Source of the DNA: JBBRGK01 sp036741355
GTDB taxonomy: Bacteria > Chloroflexota > Dehalococcoidia > CAUJGQ01
Assembly: GCA_036741355.1 (NCBI GenBank)
Contig: DAINSK010000034.1
Location: 1-36,895 of the forward strand
Reading direction: 5' to 3'
DNA length: 36,895 nt
A program made the position numbers and the translations under genes. The notes below the pieces were generated by a model that did no database searches, was not told where the DNA came from, and saw only the letters and a program-made list of their open reading frames with translations. Positions within the stretch are counted from its first letter, which is position 1. The number at the start of each line of letters is the position of its first letter. Of the stretch, positions 32,438 to 36,895 are shown in pieces.

Positions 32438-33637
32438 GTGCGCCGTCTCACGTGGAGCGGGTACTGGACGCTGACGATCGTCGGCGTCTACATCTCCGCG
32501 CTCGGCCCGGGTCTGCCGAGTCTGGCAGCGCGTGCGGGCGTGCCGCTGGCGCAGGCTGGCACGCTCTTCACCGCGGTCTTTGCGGGCGGACTGATCACGT
32601 CCGTAGGCGCCGGTCGGGCGATGGATCGGTTCGGTCGCAAGCCCCTGTTGTTGGCAGGCAGCGCCGCCAACGGGCTCGGAGCGCTCTTCCTATCGCTGTC
32701 GACCACCTGGCCGCAGATGCTTGTCTCCGCATTCCTGCTGGGCGTCGGCGACACGATGATCATCCTCGGCTATCACGTTCTATTTTCCGACCTTTACCAG
32801 CCCGCTGCCGGATCCGCGCTGAACCGCCTCAACGTCTTCTTTGGCGTTGGCGCACTCATCGGACCGGCGGTGGCCGGAGCTTCGCTGCTCGCGGTTGGTG
32901 ACATCCGTTTCGCCCTGTGGACAGTGACCGCGGCCCAGGCAGCATCAATGGTCGTGGTGCTTCGGGCACAGCTTCCGTCGATGCCGGTTGCGCCCGCCGA
33001 CGAGCAACAGCTTGGATTGCGACAACTCCTGCGTCGGCCCTTGCTGTGGCTGCTGGCCTTGCTGTTGTTTCTTTACGTCGGCCTCGAGGTTGGATTGGGG
33101 AATTGGACGTTCACCTACCTCCGAAGCGGCGGCGTTGGCGTTGCGAGCGCCTCGGCGGTGACGTCGGGGTACTGGCTCGCGCTGACGCTGAGCCGCGCCG
33201 TCAGTCCATTTGCGCTGCGAAGGTTGCCAGAACTGAGATTCCTGGCGGTAACGGCGGCCGGTGCGACCGTTCTTGCACTTGCCCTGGTGGTATTTGCCGG
33301 TTGGCGGCCGGGCGGCGCCGTGCTTATCCCGCTCGTCGGGTTTGGTTTCGGCCCGGTGTGGCCGCTCGTCTTTGCGGTCGCGACCGGCGCCTACCGGCAC
33401 GGGGCCGGCGCGGCTTCCGGGCTGCTGGCCACGGCAGGGTCAATTGGTGGATTGCTGGGTCCATGGCTCCAGGGGCTTCTATTGCTACAGCATGGGCCGC
33501 ACTGGGGAATGGCGTATACCTTCGCCGGTGCAGCCGGCATGTTGGTAATTAGTACGGCCCTGGTACTCGTGCCGGCCGCTGGTGGGATTCGCTCCGGCGA
33601 TCTCGCTAATACAACGGGTGGGCATCACCGGAGATGA
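32438..33637 (+). CDS. MFS transporter
   Basis: A 399-aa major facilitator with about 12 membrane helices and the loop motif GRAMDRFGRKPLLLAG between helices 2 and 3. GTG start at 32438, only 12 bp after mcl, so it is probably in the operon. It may import a pathway acid (for example mesaconate, methylsuccinate, or malate-like C4/C5 acids), or export an intermediate. That link is inferred from position only. Its end converges with the cupredoxin gene, 22 bp apart. Confidence 0.88.
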   Translation: MRRLTWSGYWTLTIVGVYISALGPGLPSLAARAGVPLAQAGTLFTAVFAGGLITSVGAGRAMDRFGRKPLLLAGSAANGLGALFLSLSTTWPQMLVSAFLLGVGDTMIILGYHVLFSDLYQPAAGSALNRLNVFFGVGALIGPAVAGASLLAVGDIRFALWTVTAAQAASMVVVLRAQLPSMPVAPADEQQLGLRQLLRRPLLWLLALLLFLYVGLEVGLGNWTFTYLRSGGVGVASASAVTSGYWLALTLSRAVSPFALRRLPELRFLAVTAAGATVLALALVVFAGWRPGGAVLIPLVGFGFGPVWPLVFAVATGAYRHGAGAASGLLATAGSIGGLLGPWLQGLLLLQHGPHWGMAYTFAGAAGMLVISTALVLVPAAGGIRSGDLANTTGGHHRR

Positions 33638-33659
33638 CCGAATGCCCGACGGCCGAGCG

Positions 33660-34199
33660 CTATTGCACGACCACGAGCAGGTGCATCCCCATGTCATAGT
33701 GCACCATCTTTTTCCCCCCGATGTCCGAGGTAATGAAGCAGGCCAGTTCATAGGTCCCAGGCGTAAGGTTCGCATCGAATGCTGCCGTTTGTCCGGCAGG
33801 CACATCCTCCACGTGCCCAGCTACCCCCTGCACGTAGTCCAGTTCTTCGGTCTCCTGGCCGGAGCGCTTGAGCCCGAGCATCTGCTCGAGCTTTGGCTGT
33901 GTCTGCGGATACACCCAGACTTCGTGCTGGTAGTCCTTACTGCGGTTAATCAACTGGACGTGCACGCGTCCCGCCGGAACGGTCGACCGATTCACCGTGA
34001 AGGAGAAATCATTCGCTGAGACGGCGAGTATCAGCTCCCCATCTGTCGTCGTGGCATTCGCCGCAACGGACGCCACCGGCGCAGGCGACTTCACGTAGGT
34101 GTTCTTGGTGCTGCCCCCACAAGCAGCCAGCACTGCTGCCAACGACATCAGCGCGCCGAGTACGGCGTATGATCCACAGTGCAGATCCCGATACCTCAA
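33660..34199 (-). CDS. cupredoxin-like lipoprotein
   Basis: A 179-aa lipoprotein. TTG start at 34199 with a strong AGGAGG six bases upstream. Signal sequence with lipobox LAAC and lipidated Cys27, then an Ala/Thr linker and a cupredoxin beta-barrel (about 50-179): VSANDFSFTVNRSTVPAGRVHVQLINRS, DYQHEVWVYP, and the copper loop ELACFITSDIGGKKMVHYDMGM. The His in QHEVW, Cys in LACF, His in MVHYD and Met nearby could form a type 1 copper site. It probably carries electrons or binds copper at the outside of the cytoplasmic membrane. Divergent from the VIT-type transporter. Confidence 0.88.
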   Translation of the reverse strand: MRYRDLHCGSYAVLGALMSLAAVLAACGGSTKNTYVKSPAPVASVAANATTTDGELILAVSANDFSFTVNRSTVPAGRVHVQLINRSKDYQHEVWVYPQTQPKLEQMLGLKRSGQETEELDYVQGVAGHVEDVPAGQTAAFDANLTPGTYELACFITSDIGGKKMVHYDMGMHLLVVVQ

Positions 34200-34212
34200 G
34201 GCTTTCCTCCTG

Positions 34213-34228
34213 GCGTCGCCTGAGCGAC
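34213..34228. promoter_or_regulatory. hairpin in the divergent leader
   Basis: A 6-bp inverted repeat CGTCGC/GCGACG with a CTGA loop, in the shared upstream region of the cupredoxin and VIT-type genes. It may lie in the cupredoxin 5' leader, a few bases ahead of its SD. Its role is unknown. Confidence 0.35.
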
Positions 34229-34375
34229 GTCCTAAGCCTCAGCATGCGGCAGCACAGTGCCGCGGTCTGTCGGGTGAAGGCAGACTTATTCTGTGGGGCG
34301 TTCTCCTCTGTAAACAATCACGTTACCGTGATCAGCGACAACTCTTGTTCAGCAGCCTGCCAGGAGACCGTGCGT

Positions 34376-35134
34376 TTGAAGCAATCTTCCTCCACATCCG
34401 CACCGACAGCTGACAGCCAGGAAGGGCGGACGGGTGTCTTCGCGGAACGCGACCGCATTGAAAAGCTGGGGCGGATTCGGCAACTCGTCTTTGGCTCACT
34501 GGATGGCTTGCTGGTGCCGCTCGGGGTCGTAAGCGGCGTGGCCGCCGGCAGCGGTACGACGAAAGCCGTCATCGTCGCCGGTCTCGCCGAAGCCTTCGCT
34601 GGTGCCGTCTCAATGGGCGCTGGCGAGTTTATCTCCGCTCGCTCCCAAGCCCAGGTGCAGCACCACGAGGTGCAAAAAGAGCTTGAGGGGCTGCGCAGCG
34701 ACCCGGTCTACGAACTGCACGAAATGGTGCAGCTCCTGGAACACGAAGGGGTCAGTGCCGAGGACGCGAAGCTGATCGCGGACACGCTGGCGCGCCATCC
34801 ACAAGCCTATGCCAAGACGATGGTCGAAAAGGAACTCGGTATACCGTATCAGCCAGAAACCGTGAAGATTCCTGCAGCGTTAACGATGGGTGTCTCCTAT
34901 CTCATCGCCGCTATCGTGCCGCTGATCGCCTACTTCTTCCTCCCGCTCAAGTCGGCGTTTGTTGCGTCCCTGGGGCTGACCTTTCTTGCGTTGGTCCTCG
35001 TGGGCGTGGTCAAGGGTCGCTTGGCAAGTGTGCAGCTCGTGAGCAGTGTGCTCGAGGTGCTCATTGTGGGTGCGGTGTCAGGGCTGGGTGGGTATGTGCT
35101 CGGGAATGTGCTGCCCGGCATCTTCGGCTATTAA
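34376..35134 (+). CDS. VIT1/CCC1-family transporter
   Basis: A 252-aa membrane protein. The TTG at 34376 is taken as start because AGGAGA is eight bases upstream; an ATG at 34169 would add 69 residues of no family sense. The family core is seen: LVFGSLDGLLVPLGVVSGVAAGSG, GLAEAFAGAVSMGAGEFISARSQ, the cytoplasmic helical loop with ELHEMVQLLEHEGVSAEDAKLIADTL, and then PAALTMGVSYLIAAIVPLIAYF with two more helices. VIT1/CCC1 proteins move Fe2+ or Mn2+ by proton exchange. No ferritin-like domain is attached. It neighbours a cupredoxin and an Nramp-type gene. Confidence 0.88.
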   Translation: MKQSSSTSAPTADSQEGRTGVFAERDRIEKLGRIRQLVFGSLDGLLVPLGVVSGVAAGSGTTKAVIVAGLAEAFAGAVSMGAGEFISARSQAQVQHHEVQKELEGLRSDPVYELHEMVQLLEHEGVSAEDAKLIADTLARHPQAYAKTMVEKELGIPYQPETVKIPAALTMGVSYLIAAIVPLIAYFFLPLKSAFVASLGLTFLALVLVGVVKGRLASVQLVSSVLEVLIVGAVSGLGGYVLGNVLPGIFGY

Positions 35135-35297
35135 CTGGGGCGACGTGAAAGCCAGGCTATTTTCAGAGCGGGCAGACTCGGTATAGGCAGCACTCGGTCT
35201 TTGCAGCCCGGCGTAAACATATATTGGCGGTTTCACGCGCCTGATGCCGTCCGTGTGCCAGGTTGCCGTCTAAGAAGCGGTCGCCGCACCGTAGCGC

Positions 35298-36662
35298 TTA
35301 CCCCTTCACTAAGGTGAAGAATAGTCCGAATGCCGCGGCGCTCATGCCGCCAAACGTGCACCAGACGAGTACCGATGACAGGATGCCGCTGCGGTACTCG
35401 CCCATAACCTTACGGTTGCGGGCTACCCGCGCGATCAAGAAGACCAACGGGACCGCCGCGATGCCGTTGAACACCGCCGTAAACACCAACGCCTTGATAG
35501 GGTCTATCCCGACAAAGTTCAGCCCGAGCCCGATAAGCGTTGCGCCCGCAATGACGCCGTAGAACGCCCATCCTTTGCTCAGCCGCAGACTTAAGCCTTC
35601 ATGCCATTTGAACGCTTCACAGAGTGCGTACGATGCCGACCCCGAGAGGACGGGAATCGCAAGCAGCCCCAGGCCGATGACCCCGCTCGCGAAGATGAGC
35701 TTGGATAGGTACCCGGCATTGGGAAACGTGTGGACCAGCGGCTCAAGCGCTTTCGCAGCGTCCGCTGCCGTCGCCACGTTCGTGATTCCGTGCGCGTGCA
35801 GTACCGTCGCGCCTACGACGATGATGCACCACGTCGCAATCTCCGAGACAAACATGCCGACCGCGGTGTCGATGCGCAAATTGCGGATGAACGTTCTCGT
35901 GACGTTGAGATGGCCGCGTGTACGCGTCATCCGCTGCTGCTGCTCCTCTTCCACCTCCTGAGATGCCTGCCAGAAGAACATGTACGGCGTAATCGTCGTA
36001 CCGAGTACGCCGGTAATGATGAAAAGAAAGCTCGAACTGAACTCGATGTGGGGCACGAACGTCGCCCTGAGCAGCACCTGCCAGGGCTCAGCGACAATCA
36101 GCGCGGTCACGAGATAGGCGACGAGCGCCAGAGCCAACCACTTCAGCACCCGCGCGTAGGTCCGGTAAGAGACGTAGACCTGGAGGACCAGAATGAGCGC
36201 CGCGTAGGCGGGCGCCAGGATGACGATGTGCAGCGGTAGTAGCAGATGTGTACTCTCCGCCAGAGCCCCGATGTCTGCCCCGATGTTGATGACGTTGGCC
36301 ACGACCACCAGCGCGACGACGAGGAAGAGAATGACTTTGTGGTACCGCTCGCGGACCACGGCGGCGAGCCCTTTGCCGGTCACCGCGCCGATGCGGGCGC
36401 ATGCCTCCTGCACGGCCGTCTGAAACGGCAGCATGAAGACGGCCGTCCACAGCTGGGAATAGCCGAACTGAGCGCCGGTTTGGGTATAGGTCGCAATGCC
36501 TGAGGGGTCATCATCCGCGGCACCCGTGATCAGGCCGGGCCCGAGAATGCGGAGGGGGCGGCGAAAGCTGCCGTGAAGCCCGACCACGAACCCATGCCAT
36601 CCACCGAGCTCCGGTGACTGCTCCGATGCAGCAGCCTTGTCGACAGGCCGATCCGCCGGCAC
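35298..36662 (-). CDS. Nramp-family metal transporter with DPSG and TPY motifs
   Basis: A 454-aa membrane protein with about 11 helices. The start is set at GTG 36662, where AGGAAGG lies seven bases upstream; a GTG at 36710 would add 16 residues. Family features include GPGLITGAADDDPSGIATY (helix 1) and GTTITPYMFFWQASQEVEEEQ (helix 6, quoted only to EEE), with a long charged loop between helices 6 and 7. In classical Nramp (MntH) the metal-site motifs are DPGN and MPH. Here helix 1 reads D52-P-S-G and helix 6 T225-P-Y, so the Asn and the metal-binding Met are missing, as in the Al-transporting plant Nrat1 (DPSN, TPY-type) and in Mg-type relatives. Substrate specificity therefore probably differs from Mn/Fe. 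It converges with the VIT-type gene. Confidence 0.88.
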   Translation of the reverse strand: MPADRPVDKAAASEQSPELGGWHGFVVGLHGSFRRPLRILGPGLITGAADDDPSGIATYTQTGAQFGYSQLWTAVFMLPFQTAVQEACARIGAVTGKGLAAVVRERYHKVILFLVVALVVVANVINIGADIGALAESTHLLLPLHIVILAPAYAALILVLQVYVSYRTYARVLKWLALALVAYLVTALIVAEPWQVLLRATFVPHIEFSSSFLFIITGVLGTTITPYMFFWQASQEVEEEQQQRMTRTRGHLNVTRTFIRNLRIDTAVGMFVSEIATWCIIVVGATVLHAHGITNVATAADAAKALEPLVHTFPNAGYLSKLIFASGVIGLGLLAIPVLSGSASYALCEAFKWHEGLSLRLSKGWAFYGVIAGATLIGLGLNFVGIDPIKALVFTAVFNGIAAVPLVFLIARVARNRKVMGEYRSGILSSVLVWCTFGGMSAAAFGLFFTLVKG

Positions 36663-36895
36663 GTCCCGTCCTTCCTGGGTCCTGCCAGCCGCGTTCGGTG
36701 GACAGGCCACACCGCGGCAGCGCGCACTCGAATCGGCCGCCGCTGCCTGGAGGAAGTGTAAACCTTCCGGTTTCGGTCTCTCGCCGGGGACCCATCATGA
36801 CAACGAGGTCATGCGAACCGTGGCAGAACGCCATCCGTTCACGAGGCGTCGACACTTGCCGTCTCCGGGGAGGACGTGCTTAGGTAGTGAAGAGC
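36663..36895. other. upstream region of the Nramp gene to window edge
   Basis: 233 bp with no credible gene. An inverted repeat GGAAG-TGTAAAC-CTTCC at 36751-36767 could be a regulator site upstream of the transporter; no metalloregulator gene is visible. Confidence 0.35.

Noticed and set aside
1..36895. CRISPR array, rRNA or tRNA genes
   Set aside because: No regularly spaced repeats and no tRNA or rRNA signature seen by eye; a dedicated scan was not possible.

Overview
The window is a GC-rich, gene-dense bacterial chromosome segment with no rRNA, tRNA, CRISPR array, transposase or phage gene that I can see. The gene set includes a FabI-type enoyl reductase, BluB, stand-alone IspG, SucCD, a giant FtsX permease, an XRE-plus-NB-ARC-plus-TPR regulator and small VxGY proteins. 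This mix suggests a free-living, heterotrophic Chloroflexota-like bacterium (or a relative such as Dormibacterota). That placement is inference from gene style, not from a marker gene. GTG and TTG starts are common and usually have good Shine-Dalgarno (SD) sites.

Layout. 1-1.0 kb (+): 3' end of a 3-oxoacid CoA-transferase B subunit, coupled to a membrane-anchored hypothetical protein. 1.05-5.8 kb (-): clpP, a strong terminator, a GAF protein and an 1122-residue FtsX permease. 6.3-7.9 kb (+): two tandem paralogous lipoproteins. 7.9-12.6 kb (-): a CoA-binding protein, then a tight five-gene operon read from 12.57 down to 8.58 kb (thioredoxin-like, 121-aa unknown, 536-aa unknown, fabI, crotonase-fold protein). 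12.7-13.4 kb (-): bluB. 13.5-19.24 kb: an accessory region with two small V(R/Q)GYL..TAP proteins, a secreted NTF2-like protein, a SnoaL-like protein plus a truncated second copy carried on a 312-bp direct repeat, and a large STAND-type ATPase regulator. 19.2-21.7 kb (-): class III aminotransferase and Gfo/Idh/MocA oxidoreductase. 21.9-24.2 kb: ispG with a hypothetical protein (-), and a divergent REC-domain protein (+).

24.2-33.6 kb is a central-carbon block. sucC-sucD and an acetyl-CoA acetyltransferase lie on the minus strand. On the plus strand are an alpha/beta hydrolase and then a tightly packed run of mesaconyl-CoA hydratase, (2S)-methylsuccinyl-CoA dehydrogenase, malyl-CoA/beta-methylmalyl-CoA lyase and an MFS carrier. 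Together these three enzymes would convert methylsuccinyl-CoA to glyoxylate plus propionyl-CoA, the back half of the ethylmalonyl-CoA pathway. The thiolase could supply its entry step. Crotonyl-CoA carboxylase/reductase and the mutases are not in the window.

33.7-36.7 kb looks like a metal-handling group: a cupredoxin-like lipoprotein (-), a VIT/CCC1-type transporter (+) and a divergent-motif Nramp transporter (-). The Nramp metal-site motifs read DPSG and TPY instead of DPGN and MPH.
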